In this document: in pieces, positions 33,683 to 40,659 of the stretch
Layout of the letters: the number at the start of each line of letters is the position of its first letter
Numbering within the stretch: the first letter of the stretch is position 1
Assembly (NCBI GenBank): GCA_030638325.1
Contig: DAOWEV010000193.1
Coordinates: forward strand, 1-40,738
DNA from: Bacteroidales bacterium
GTDB taxonomy: Bacteria > Bacteroidota > Bacteroidia > Bacteroidales > JAGOPY01
Direction of reading: 5' to 3'
Length of the DNA: 40,738 bases
Notes under the pieces: model-generated
What the model was told of the DNA's origin: nothing
What the model saw: the letters and a program-made list of their open reading frames with translations, nothing else
Databases searched by the model: none
Made by a program: the position numbers and the translations under genes

Positions 33683-35113
33683 ATGAAGCTGACACGTGTA
33701 AATAAAGTACCCGGACCGGATAGTTTTATTCTTCTAATCTCTGATATCAGCTCGCTTGAAGGAACGTCATACCTTTCTCCGGAAGAGCTTGCTTATGCAA
33801 AAAAGACCCTGAATGACAAAAAAAATACAATGTGCCTGGACCGCCTCGGAAAGATGGCTTGTATCCATGTCTTTAAGAGAGATGATAATAATGCAAAAAG
33901 GCTGGAATCATGCAGAAAAGCGGGTGATAAAATAGCCGCTGACCTGAATGGCCATAAGATCAAAAATGTTGTGGTCATCGATGTGGAGAATGTCATGGAT
34001 GAAGCGCTTTCAATGGCCGAAGGGATCATGCTGGGGAATTACCAGTTTGTCAAATACCTGAAGGAGAAGAAGGAAAATTCCCTGAAATCGGTAAATATTC
34101 TGTCAAAGGCGGTTAAGAAGAGCCATGTTGATATGTTGAATATTGTGGTGGATGCAACCTGCCTCGCAAGAACCCTGGTGAATGAGCCTGTTTCCTTCCT
34201 GAATGCGGTCAGGCTGTCAAATGAGATCAGGAAGATGGGAACGGAAAGCGGAGCTAAAGTGGAAGTGCTGAACAAGAAAAAGATCGAGTCTTTGAAGATG
34301 GGCGGACTGCTGGCGGTCAACAAAGGCAGTGTGGATCCCCCGACCTTTACCATCATGGAGTGGAAACCCGAAAAGCCGGCAAACAAAAAACCTGTGGTAC
34401 TGGTCGGGAAAGGGGTTGTATTCGATACCGGGGGATTGAATCTCAAACCCGGCAATTATATGGACGATATGAAATGCGACATGGCAGGTGCAGCGACGAT
34501 GTCAGCAACTATTTATGCAGTGGCCAGGGCGGGATTGCCGGTGCATGTGATCGGACTGATCCCGGCTACCGATAACCGCCTCAATGGAAACGCCTATGTT
34601 TCTGGAGATGTGATCAGGATGTACGACGGCACCACAGTGGAGGTCAAAAATACTGATGCTGAAGGAAGAATGATACTTGCAGACGCCCTCAGCTATGCCA
34701 AAAAATACAAGCCGGAACTGGTGATCGATGCAGCAACGCTCACAGGGGCTGCCAGACGTGCTATCGGCAAATATGGCATCGTCGCCATGGAAAACAAGGC
34801 CGGAGAACAAATGGAAAGCTTAAAAGAAAGCGGCGAAAGAGTGTATGAAAGAATTGCTGTGTTTCCATTCTGGGAAGAATATGCCGAGCTTATCAAATCC
34901 AACATTGCAGACATCAAGAATATTGGCGGCCTCGATGCAGGTATGATCACCGCCGGTAAGTTCCTGGAACATTTTACAGATTATCCTTTCATTCACTTAG
35001 ACATAGCGGGCCCTGCTCATATTGAAAAGAAAGACAGTTACAGAACGACAGGCGGCACCGGGACAGGTGTTAGATTATTGTTTGATTTTCTGAAAAACTA
35101 CTGTACTGATTAG
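33683..35113 (+). CDS. pepA: M17 family leucyl aminopeptidase
   Basis: Cytoplasmic dizinc exopeptidase that removes N-terminal residues, usually hexameric. The 476-aa protein has a variable N-terminal domain (1-150) and the M17 catalytic domain: VGKGVVFDTGGLNLKPGNYMDDMKCDMAGAAT (split here as VGKGVVFDTGG and MDDMKCDMAGAA) near residue 240, the signature NTDAEGRMILADAL near 320, and the late THLDIAGPA-like block FIHLDIAGPAHIEK near 438. The catalytic Lys in VGKGVVFDTGG and Arg of NTDAEGR are present. Length is normal. A single-gene unit with its own -7 element; its 3' end converges with the candidate small RNA at 35144-35222. Confidence 0.93.
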   Translation: MKLTRVNKVPGPDSFILLISDISSLEGTSYLSPEELAYAKKTLNDKKNTMCLDRLGKMACIHVFKRDDNNAKRLESCRKAGDKIAADLNGHKIKNVVVIDVENVMDEALSMAEGIMLGNYQFVKYLKEKKENSLKSVNILSKAVKKSHVDMLNIVVDATCLARTLVNEPVSFLNAVRLSNEIRKMGTESGAKVEVLNKKKIESLKMGGLLAVNKGSVDPPTFTIMEWKPEKPANKKPVVLVGKGVVFDTGGLNLKPGNYMDDMKCDMAGAATMSATIYAVARAGLPVHVIGLIPATDNRLNGNAYVSGDVIRMYDGTTVEVKNTDAEGRMILADALSYAKKYKPELVIDAATLTGAARRAIGKYGIVAMENKAGEQMESLKESGERVYERIAVFPFWEEYAELIKSNIADIKNIGGLDAGMITAGKFLEHFTDYPFIHLDIAGPAHIEKKDSYRTTGGTGTGVRLLFDFLKNYCTD

Positions 35114-35143
35114 AGGCTGGCCTTAAAGGCTAAAAGCGGCAAT

Positions 35144-35170
35144 AAAAAAAGGGGTGCACCTCTGCACCCC
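35144..35170 (-). terminator. Intrinsic terminator of the small RNA
   Basis: Minus strand reads GGGGTGCA-GAGG-TGCACCCC followed by TTTTTTT. The 8-bp stem is perfect. On the plus strand there is no U-run after the stem, so it serves the minus strand, although the stem could also protect the pepA 3' end. Confidence 0.75.
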
Positions 35171-35222
35171 AGCCAAGCTAAAACTAATAGGTAGGAATAA
35201 TAAAACTGTTTTATTATCAGTT
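35144..35222 (-). ncRNA. Candidate small RNA, about 79 nt
   Basis: On the minus strand a TAnnTTTG promoter element (35235-35228) is followed, about 6 nt on, by a compact unit: a 5' A/U-rich hairpin (ATAATAAAA, loop CAG, TTTTATTAT read on the minus strand; 35217-35197), a 24-nt single-stranded linker (ends in AGCTTGGC), and a perfect intrinsic terminator with GGGGTGCA/TGCACCCC arms and a run of seven U. No open frame of note lies in it. Length, order of elements and strand consistency argue for an independent RNA gene rather than an mRNA tail. The start point is inferred. It could alternatively be a terminator of an unseen leader. Confidence 0.55.
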
Positions 35223-35227
35223 AATTG

Positions 35228-35235
35228 CAAAATTA
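35228..35235 (-). promoter_or_regulatory. -7 element of the small RNA
   Basis: Reads TAATTTTG on the minus strand, an exact TAnnTTTG match, placed to start transcription near 35222. No obvious -33 TTG was seen. Confidence 0.5.
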
Positions 35236-35375
35236 TAGAGAAGTAATACGGTTTTTTATAAGTTTTTTTAAAAAAATATTAACAAATTGTTAATAACCTT
35301 TTGAAAGACAGTGTGTTTTCATAATTTAAAGCATATAAATCAAAATATAATACCATCCACTAAAACCTGAAACTA

Positions 35376-35990
35376 TTGTACTTCATAAAAACACCCGGCA
35401 TATTAAAAACGATCTTTCCATCTAATCTGATATGGGATATTCATACAGAAGATAAGATCATTTATCTGACCATTGATGACGGGCCTACACCGGATCTCAC
35501 ACTTGCCATTCTTAATATTTTAAAAGAATTTAATGCTCAGGTCACCTTTTTTTGTGTCGGAGATAATGTTGAAAAGCATCCTTTTTTGTATTCAGAAATT
35601 TTAAACGCCGGCCATGCTGCCGGGAACCATACCTTCAACCATCTGAATGGCTGGAAAACGGCAACAGCTGATTATTTAAATAATGTGGAGCAATGCAAAC
35701 AGCTTGTGGCAGGCGATCTTTTCAGGCCTCCATACGGCCGCATCTCATTCAGCCAGAACAAGGCCCTGAAAAAAGATTTCAGGATCGTCCTGTGGTCGGT
35801 GCTGAGTGGTGACTTTGACCAAAAAGTATCGAAAGAAAAGTGCCTGGAAAATGTGATTAAACACACCAAACAAGGTTCTATTGTTGTGTTCCATGATCAT
35901 ATTAAAGCAGCCCGGAATTTGCTTTATGCCTTACCAGGATTTCTAAAGGAATTCAAAAAGAAAGGATTTCGTTTTGAGGCGTTGGGCTAA
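35376..35990 (+). CDS. Polysaccharide deacetylase family protein (NodB domain)
   Basis: Metal-dependent carbohydrate esterase family 4 protein; likely removes N- or O-acetyl groups from a glycan. The 204-aa protein starts at TTG 35376, because the product then begins MYFIKTPGILKTIFP, the usual start in Bacteroidota relatives, and no ATG precedes the domain. Motifs: TIDDGPTPD with Asp34 and Asp35, the metal ligands His85 and His89 in GNHTFNHLN, and RPPYGR at 117-122; the late VFHDH block is present. No signal peptide is visible, so the substrate may be a cytoplasmic or membrane-bound intermediate. It stands alone between two repeat-rich gaps. Confidence 0.9.
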   Translation: MYFIKTPGILKTIFPSNLIWDIHTEDKIIYLTIDDGPTPDLTLAILNILKEFNAQVTFFCVGDNVEKHPFLYSEILNAGHAAGNHTFNHLNGWKTATADYLNNVEQCKQLVAGDLFRPPYGRISFSQNKALKKDFRIVLWSVLSGDFDQKVSKEKCLENVIKHTKQGSIVVFHDHIKAARNLLYALPGFLKEFKKKGFRFEALG

Positions 35991-36339
35991 GCTGTCTTTC
36001 AGCTGGAATAATAACCGTATGCAAAGTATACGGAAAAACATGCGAAACATTAATCAGAACCCCGAATGGGGTTCAACAAACAACACCAATATTTCAAAAG
36101 CCAGATAATACGGCAAAGAAAAGGAGGTGATTTACAGTTTACAATTTACGATGTACAATTTACAAAGTTGGGGGGGCGGGAATTACATCGTAAATAGTAA
36201 ACTGTAAACTGTAAATTGTAAAACCGCTTCACGGTTCACAATAGATTGATGAATACCTCACTTGATAATGAACTACAAAATTACGACATGACTGTTTTTA
36301 GCGGGTCAGGAGTTCTGAACTTTCAACTCGTAATTCAAG
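35991..36339. other. 349-bp spacer with inverted heptamer arrays
   Basis: No gene is visible. The central part holds the palindrome described at 36131-36224. The rest is A/T-rich with no recognisable promoter for the flanking genes, which are convergent here (deacetylase plus, GNAT minus). Confidence 0.6.
36131..36224. repeat. Palindrome built from TTTACAR heptamers
   Basis: The left side has five 7-bp units (TTTACAG, TTTACAA, TTTACGA, TGTACAA, TTTACAA; 36131-36165). The right side has five units in inverse orientation (GTAAATA, GTAAACT, GTAAACT, GTAAATT, GTAAAAC; 36190-36224). Arms 36131-36155 and 36184-36208 are reverse complements at 24 of 25 positions. The loop contains a G-rich run (TTGGGGGGGCGGG). 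Confidence 0.85.
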
Positions 36340-37005
36340 TTAAAAATAATAAATCTCCTCTTCCCCGGCATATTCAATATCCTTTAACATGCTACGGTCG
36401 TAGCGCTCTTTGATTATTTGGGCGATGCCTGACTCATAATCTTTTTTTCTCAGTATAAATTTAATATTATCCCGACCGGTAACGGATTGATATGCTTTCA
36501 GAAGTCTTTTTGCTTTTCTCTCAAAATTCCCGCTGGGCAATATATATAATTGGTTTTCAACCTCTTCCTGTCCATCACACAATTCAAATCCGATCAATTT
36601 ATTATACTTGATGGCCCTTGTGTTAGTTTTCAATATCCGGGCATAAGCTATCAAACCACCTATTATTATCCCGAGCTCCGCAAGGATCAAAATCGCCAGG
36701 ATCGGAACAGGTGTATTGTAAATATCCTTATCCCAGAAAAAGATACCAGTCTCCATAGTATTCTTTTCCCAGTCGATGTTCTTCCCGTTTATGAGGCCAA
36801 TTTTCTTATCCTTATATTCAATGATAAAATACAGGTTGTTATTATTGTTTATGGATTCAAACCACTGCTGTTGCATTTCCTCTGTAATATGCCCCCTGTA
36901 TTCCATGAATTGCGAGATCAAAGGTGAAGTTCTCCATTTCCGCACAAGTTCGATGTCTCCTTCCTCAAGGCGCCTGAAAGTAATATCGAATTTCTTTATG
37001 ATCAT
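36340..37005 (-). CDS. GNAT family N-acetyltransferase (RimJ/PseH-like)
   Basis: The 221-aa protein has a GNAT fold of the RimJ/PseH type. The start, FDITFRRLEEGDIELVRKWRTSPLISQFM (residues 5-33), is the typical N-terminal strand and helix; a middle strand YFIIEYKDKKIGLINGKNIDW (about 59-79) is followed by the acetyl-CoA side with ILILAELGIIIGGLIAYARILKTNTRAIKYNKLIGFE (split: strand near 110, the N-x-x-x-x-x-Y-x-x-x-GF element near 126-138). The tail of 60 residues is basic and not assigned. Such enzymes acetylate amino sugars or protein N-termini; which applies here is unknown. A -7 element lies 20 nt before its ATG. Confidence 0.8.
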   Translation of the reverse strand: MIIKKFDITFRRLEEGDIELVRKWRTSPLISQFMEYRGHITEEMQQQWFESINNNNNLYFIIEYKDKKIGLINGKNIDWEKNTMETGIFFWDKDIYNTPVPILAILILAELGIIIGGLIAYARILKTNTRAIKYNKLIGFELCDGQEEVENQLYILPSGNFERKAKRLLKAYQSVTGRDNIKFILRKKDYESGIAQIIKERYDRSMLKDIEYAGEEEIYYF

Positions 37006-37024
37006 TTTAGACTGGTTTATTTTT

Positions 37025-37032
37025 CAAAGGTA
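37025..37032 (-). promoter_or_regulatory. -7 element for the GNAT gene at 36340
   Basis: Reads TACCTTTG on the minus strand (TAnnTTTG), 20 nt before the ATG at 37005. It is back to back with the plus-strand element at 37066. Confidence 0.5.
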
Positions 37033-37065
37033 AAAGTAAAATTCACCTGATGAAATATTTATCTT

Positions 37066-37073
37066 TAATTTTG
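37066..37073 (+). promoter_or_regulatory. -7 element for the radical SAM gene
   Basis: TAATTTTG, an exact TAnnTTTG match, 31 nt before the ATG at 37104. Confidence 0.5.
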
Positions 37074-37103
37074 TCACTCATCTGAAATGCTGAATATACT
37101 GAT

Positions 37104-38480
37104 ATGCCCAGGCGAAGAAAATTATTGTTGATAAACCCTTTCAATCAAATGACCAAAGAGGGCTTTTTTGATACCAATACGATTTCCCCGCCTTTGGGCC
37201 TTGGAATAGTTGCAGCCCTGACTCCTGCACACTGGGATGTGGAGATCCTGGATGAGAACTTCGACACTTTTGAATACCGGGAAGCTGACCTGGTAGGACT
37301 TACTGCCCTGACTTCGGCTGTCAACAGGGCCTACGAGATAGCGGGTATTTACAGGGAAAAGGGCATAAAAACTGTCTTAGGGGGGATACATGTTTCAATG
37401 CTCCATGAAGAAGCGCTGAAGTATGCAGACTCGGTCGTGATTGGAGAAGCCGAGAGCGTCTGGGCACAGCTCATTGCAGATTTTGAACAGGGTGTCCTGA
37501 AGAGAAAGTACAAAGCAGAATTACTGCCGATGAACAAGGCTCCCCTGCCCCGCCGGGATCTGTTTCATCCCGGCTATGTATATGCAAACATCCAGACTAC
37601 GAGAGGTTGCCCGATGAAGTGTGATTTCTGTTCGGTGCATATCTTCAATGGCAGCCATTACCGCCAGCGTCCGGTGGAGGAGGTGCTGGATGAACTGGAA
37701 ACCATTCAGAAGGATCGTTTATTCTTCATCGATGATAATATTATTGGCTATAGCAAAAGCTCTGCCGAAAGGGCTGTTGAGCTGTTTAAAGGAATGATCA
37801 GGCGCGGCATCAAAAAAGACTGGTTGTGCCAGGCATCCCTGAACGTTGCCGACAATGAAGAAGTCCTGAAATATGCGGCTGAAAGTGGATGCAGGATGAT
37901 CCTGATTGGCATAGAATCAGAAAAAGAAGGCCAGTTGGAAGAGGTCAACAAGAAAATGAACCTGAAGATAGGCACCGAAAACTATCAAAAAGTCTTCGAT
38001 AAGATCCACAAGCATGGCATCAGCGTCCTGGGTGCATTCATTTACGGGCTGGACACCGATTCTGTTGAAGACCTTGAAAACCGGACAGATTATGCGATCC
38101 ATTCAAATGTAGATGCGATCCAGGCCACTATTGTCACTCCCCTTCCCGGCACGAGCTTGTTTAAACGGCTGGAAAGAGAAAACAGGTTGTTGTACACCAA
38201 CTTTCCGAAAGACTGGGAACACTACCATTTTCTGGAGGTAGTGTACAAACCGAAATTAATGACCGCTCCGGAACTGACCACAGCCATGCACGATAACTGG
38301 GTTAGGATGTGGGACTTAAAGGTTCTGCAAAGAAAAATGCTCCGGACATTAAAAGCCACTAAAAATTCCAGAGCTGCCGTGTTTGCCTATTTTGCGAGCC
38401 TGGAGCGGCACAATGCGGCATTCGGGACAAGCCGGCAACCTATCGACCTGAATAAGATGCTGCAAGGGCTTTCAAAGTAA
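37104..38480 (+). CDS. B12-binding domain radical SAM protein
   Basis: The 458-aa protein has an N-terminal cobalamin-binding-like domain (residues 1-145: INPFNQ, SPPLGLGIVAALTP, VGLTALTSAVNRAYEIA, VLGGIHVSMLHEEAL) and a radical SAM domain with the iron-sulfur motif C-x3-C-x2-C at Cys169, Cys173 and Cys176 in TTRGCPMKCDFCSVH. Later blocks LFFIDDNIIG near 207, ILIGIESEKEGQL near 272 and TPLPGTSLFKRL near 346 are usual for this class. The classical B12 DxHxxG motif is not evident, so cobalamin use is uncertain. Members modify lipids, hopanoids, bacteriochlorophyll or peptides; the substrate here is unknown. It is a single-gene unit. Confidence 0.9.
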   Translation: MPRRRKLLLINPFNQMTKEGFFDTNTISPPLGLGIVAALTPAHWDVEILDENFDTFEYREADLVGLTALTSAVNRAYEIAGIYREKGIKTVLGGIHVSMLHEEALKYADSVVIGEAESVWAQLIADFEQGVLKRKYKAELLPMNKAPLPRRDLFHPGYVYANIQTTRGCPMKCDFCSVHIFNGSHYRQRPVEEVLDELETIQKDRLFFIDDNIIGYSKSSAERAVELFKGMIRRGIKKDWLCQASLNVADNEEVLKYAAESGCRMILIGIESEKEGQLEEVNKKMNLKIGTENYQKVFDKIHKHGISVLGAFIYGLDTDSVEDLENRTDYAIHSNVDAIQATIVTPLPGTSLFKRLERENRLLYTNFPKDWEHYHFLEVVYKPKLMTAPELTTAMHDNWVRMWDLKVLQRKMLRTLKATKNSRAAVFAYFASLERHNAAFGTSRQPIDLNKMLQGLSK

Positions 38481-38548
38481 CTAAATCAATTAGGAATTAG
38501 GAATTGAAACCGCTATGCGGGAATTGAATTTCGACAACATCCAATTTG

Positions 38549-38564
38549 ATCCGCCCAGGCGGAT
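38549..38564. repeat. Short hairpin between convergent genes
   Basis: ATCCGCC-CA-GGCGGAT, 7-bp perfect arms, in the 112-bp gap between the radical SAM gene and the glycosyltransferase gene. It could be a weak bidirectional terminator; no tight U-run follows on either strand. Confidence 0.45.
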
Positions 38565-38592
38565 GGTAAGTTTGACTTTTTAAGAGCCTATG

Positions 38593-39516
38593 TTATTTCA
38601 GTATTTTACCAATCGAAAAAGGCGGCTTTTTATTCTGAATATGATAGATACGGCTCAGGTAACCTCCGATCACACCGAGGCTGAAAACAATGATGCTGGT
38701 GGAAAAGAGAATCGTGACGATAAGCGAGGTATATCCTAATGGAGTATTAAAGAAGAGTCTCTTGATGATGAACTGAACACCCATCAGGAAGCTTAATACT
38801 GAAACGATCAATCCCCCATAAACCATAAGTTTCAAAGGAACATTGGTATAATAATACATAAGGTTGGAGGAGAGCTTCAGCAATTTGCCGGCAGTATATC
38901 CGGATTTCTGTCCTTTCCGTTTATGATGGTCAACCCACACAAAATCAATATCATCGGTATACCAGTTCAGCACCTCATCAATGAATATAAAACTATGATT
39001 GTGCGAGAGCACATCATCGATAAGGGATTTGCTGATCAGGCGGAAAGAAGATCCCTTGCCCGAACGTTTAAGCAATATTTTAGATGATCTCTTTATGGAT
39101 TTACTTGCAATGTTTCTTGCAACAGAGTGTTGCTTCTTGTGATATATTCCATATACCAGGTCCGCCTGGCTTTCTTCATGGGCAGCAATCAGTTTATTTA
39201 TCTCTTCCGGAGGATTCTGCAAGTCATCATCAATCGTGATAATATATTTACCTTGTGCAAAACCGAAACCGCAAAAAGTCGCATTATGCTGACCAAAATT
39301 CTTATTCAGCTTAATGGCTGTGATCAGATCCGGATATTTTTCTTTCAGCATTGTCAGAACATGCCAACTATTGTCAGGGCCCCCATCTTCAACAAAGATC
39401 ACCTCAAAACTCTTCCCTGGTTCTTCGAAAACCTGTTTGATCCGTATAAAGAGTTCCTCCAGCGTGTTTTCACTATTAAAGACAGGAACTACAACTGAAA
39501 AGTCTACTTTGCTCAT
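38593..39516 (-). CDS. Family 2 glycosyltransferase, DPM1/GtrB-like
   Basis: Transfers a sugar from a nucleotide donor to a polyprenyl phosphate or lipid-linked glycan at the inner membrane. The 307-aa protein has a GT-A domain (residues 5-220) with VVVPVFNSENTLEEL, VEDGGPDNSW near 42, the metal motif Asp96-Asp97-Asp98 in TIDDDLQNPPEEI, and FIDEVLNWY near 187. Two C-terminal transmembrane helices (about 228-252 and 263-288) put it with the GtrB/ArnC/DPM1-like group. Length is typical. Its -7 element abuts the left end of repeat copy B, so its -33 region lies inside the repeat. Confidence 0.92.
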   Translation of the reverse strand: MSKVDFSVVVPVFNSENTLEELFIRIKQVFEEPGKSFEVIFVEDGGPDNSWHVLTMLKEKYPDLITAIKLNKNFGQHNATFCGFGFAQGKYIITIDDDLQNPPEEINKLIAAHEESQADLVYGIYHKKQHSVARNIASKSIKRSSKILLKRSGKGSSFRLISKSLIDDVLSHNHSFIFIDEVLNWYTDDIDFVWVDHHKRKGQKSGYTAGKLLKLSSNLMYYYTNVPLKLMVYGGLIVSVLSFLMGVQFIIKRLFFNTPLGYTSLIVTILFSTSIIVFSLGVIGGYLSRIYHIQNKKPPFSIGKILK

Positions 39517-39538
39517 TGCTGAAAAACTATATTACTAA

Positions 39539-39546
39539 CAAAGATA
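39539..39546 (-). promoter_or_regulatory. -7 element for the glycosyltransferase gene
   Basis: Reads TATCTTTG on the minus strand (TAnnTTTG), 23 nt before the ATG at 39516 and 4 bp from the end of repeat copy B. Confidence 0.5.
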
Positions 39547-39549
39547 AAG

Positions 39550-39791
39550 GTAATTATTTAGTTGTGACGTATATTTCATCAGTGTTAATAAAGCACTAAA
39601 TCCGAATATCTAAATCCTAAACAAATTCAAATGACAGAAGTACAAAATTCAAAACCGTATGTTCTGTAGGAAATCCTTTGTTTTGAACATTTGATTATTT
39701 GAGTTTTGAGTTTGTTTAGAATTTAGGATTTGGTGCTTAGGATTTAATATGAAGAAAACCCTTTTATGATATATTATAGCTAAATAATTAC
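39550..39791. repeat. MITE-like palindromic repeat, copy B (best copy)
   Basis: 242 bp with perfect 12-bp terminal inverted repeats GTAATTATTTAG (39550-39561) and CTAAATAATTAC (39780-39791). Inside, AAGCACTAAATCC near 39592 mirrors GGATTTGGTGCTT near 39727. Much of the left half matches copy A (19769-20081). No transposase or other gene is inside; no clear target duplication was seen. Confidence 0.82.
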
Positions 39792-39823
39792 AGCTAAAAA
39801 ATAAAACGGTCATGCCTGATAAT

Positions 39824-40573
39824 TTATTGAATAACACTCCCCATAATCAGGTTTGCGCCAGAGATCCATCTTGATTCATCAGAAAGAAAAAACAGTATCG
39901 CATTGGCAACATCATCAGGTTCACCGATACCGAGGGGATATTTTTTCAAATACCTTTCAAGTGATTCATCTACGATCTCCGGGTTTCCTTCTTTGGCCGG
40001 ATCGGTTATTAACGGGGTGTTCACGAGACCCGGGGAAAGACAATTGGACCGGATCCCCTTAGCTGCCAGTTCCAGTGCAAGGTTTTTCGAATAGGCCTCC
40101 AATGCAGATTTTGCACTGGTGTACAGGGCACCCCCAAAATAAGGGCTTTTGGTTGCAATAGTCGAAAGAAAAATAATTGATGCGTTGTTATGAATCTTTC
40201 TTTTCTGAAGGATCTTTGCAGTCAGCAATACAGGAACTTCAAAATTGATGCGAAACATCTTATCGATATTCCCCTGCCTGATAAACTTTGCAGGAGTTGG
40301 GCCGATAATCCCGGCACAATGGACGATCCCATCCAGTTCCGGCAAGGCATCTACCAGCTCACCAATTTGTTTTTCGCCGGTCAGGTCCGCATCGATAGCG
40401 AGATGCCCGTCGTTTTCAAGCTCCCGGTATGCCTCGTCAAGTTTTTGCCGGTCCCTGCCTGAGATTACCACTTTGCCGCCCTGCCGGCTTATCCTGATGG
40501 CTGTCTGCCGGCCGATACCCGACGAAGCCCCGGTGATTAGGATCACCTTGCCGCTTAGATCACAAAACCCCAT
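39824..40573 (-). CDS. Short-chain dehydrogenase/reductase
   Basis: The 249-aa classical SDR has the NAD(P) motif TGASSGIG (residues 14-21) with SGRDR after strand 2, which favours NADP(H), the NNAS-to-LST strand with catalytic Ser137, and the pair Tyr151 and Lys155 in YTSAKSALEA. LSPGLVNTPL near 184 and the ending FFLSDESRWISGANLIM near 225 are like FabG/3-oxoacyl-ACP reductase relatives. The substrate cannot be named. It is bracketed by repeat copies B and C in inverted orientation, 32 and 11 bp from its ends, and no TAnnTTTG was found upstream, so any promoter would lie in copy C. Confidence 0.9.
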   Translation of the reverse strand: MGFCDLSGKVILITGASSGIGRQTAIRISRQGGKVVISGRDRQKLDEAYRELENDGHLAIDADLTGEKQIGELVDALPELDGIVHCAGIIGPTPAKFIRQGNIDKMFRINFEVPVLLTAKILQKRKIHNNASIIFLSTIATKSPYFGGALYTSAKSALEAYSKNLALELAAKGIRSNCLSPGLVNTPLITDPAKEGNPEIVDESLERYLKKYPLGIGEPDDVANAILFFLSDESRWISGANLIMGSVIQ

Positions 40574-40584
40574 TTTTTTTAATT

Positions 40585-40659
40585 GTAACTATTTAGACGT
40601 TATTTATCATACGAATGCTTTCTTTAAATAAATCCTAAGCACTAATTTCTAAATCCTAA
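40585..40659. repeat. MITE-like palindromic repeat, copy C, one end
   Basis: Begins with GTAACTATTTAG (40585-40596), then a divergent stretch and TAAATCCTAAGCAC (40629-40642) with TTTCTAAATCCTAA (40646-40659). This matches the right end of copy B read in reverse, so it lies inverted relative to B. The next 79 bp to the window edge do not match; the remainder may be lost or lie outside. Confidence 0.65.

Noticed and set aside
36165-36180. G-quadruplex in the loop of the TTTACAR palindrome
   Set aside because: There are only two G tracts (G7 and G3), not the four separate tracts of a normal intramolecular quadruplex, although G7 might be split; the case is too weak.
39550-39791. An insertion sequence with transposase
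   Set aside because: The element is 242 bp and has no coding capacity; only a non-autonomous element fits.
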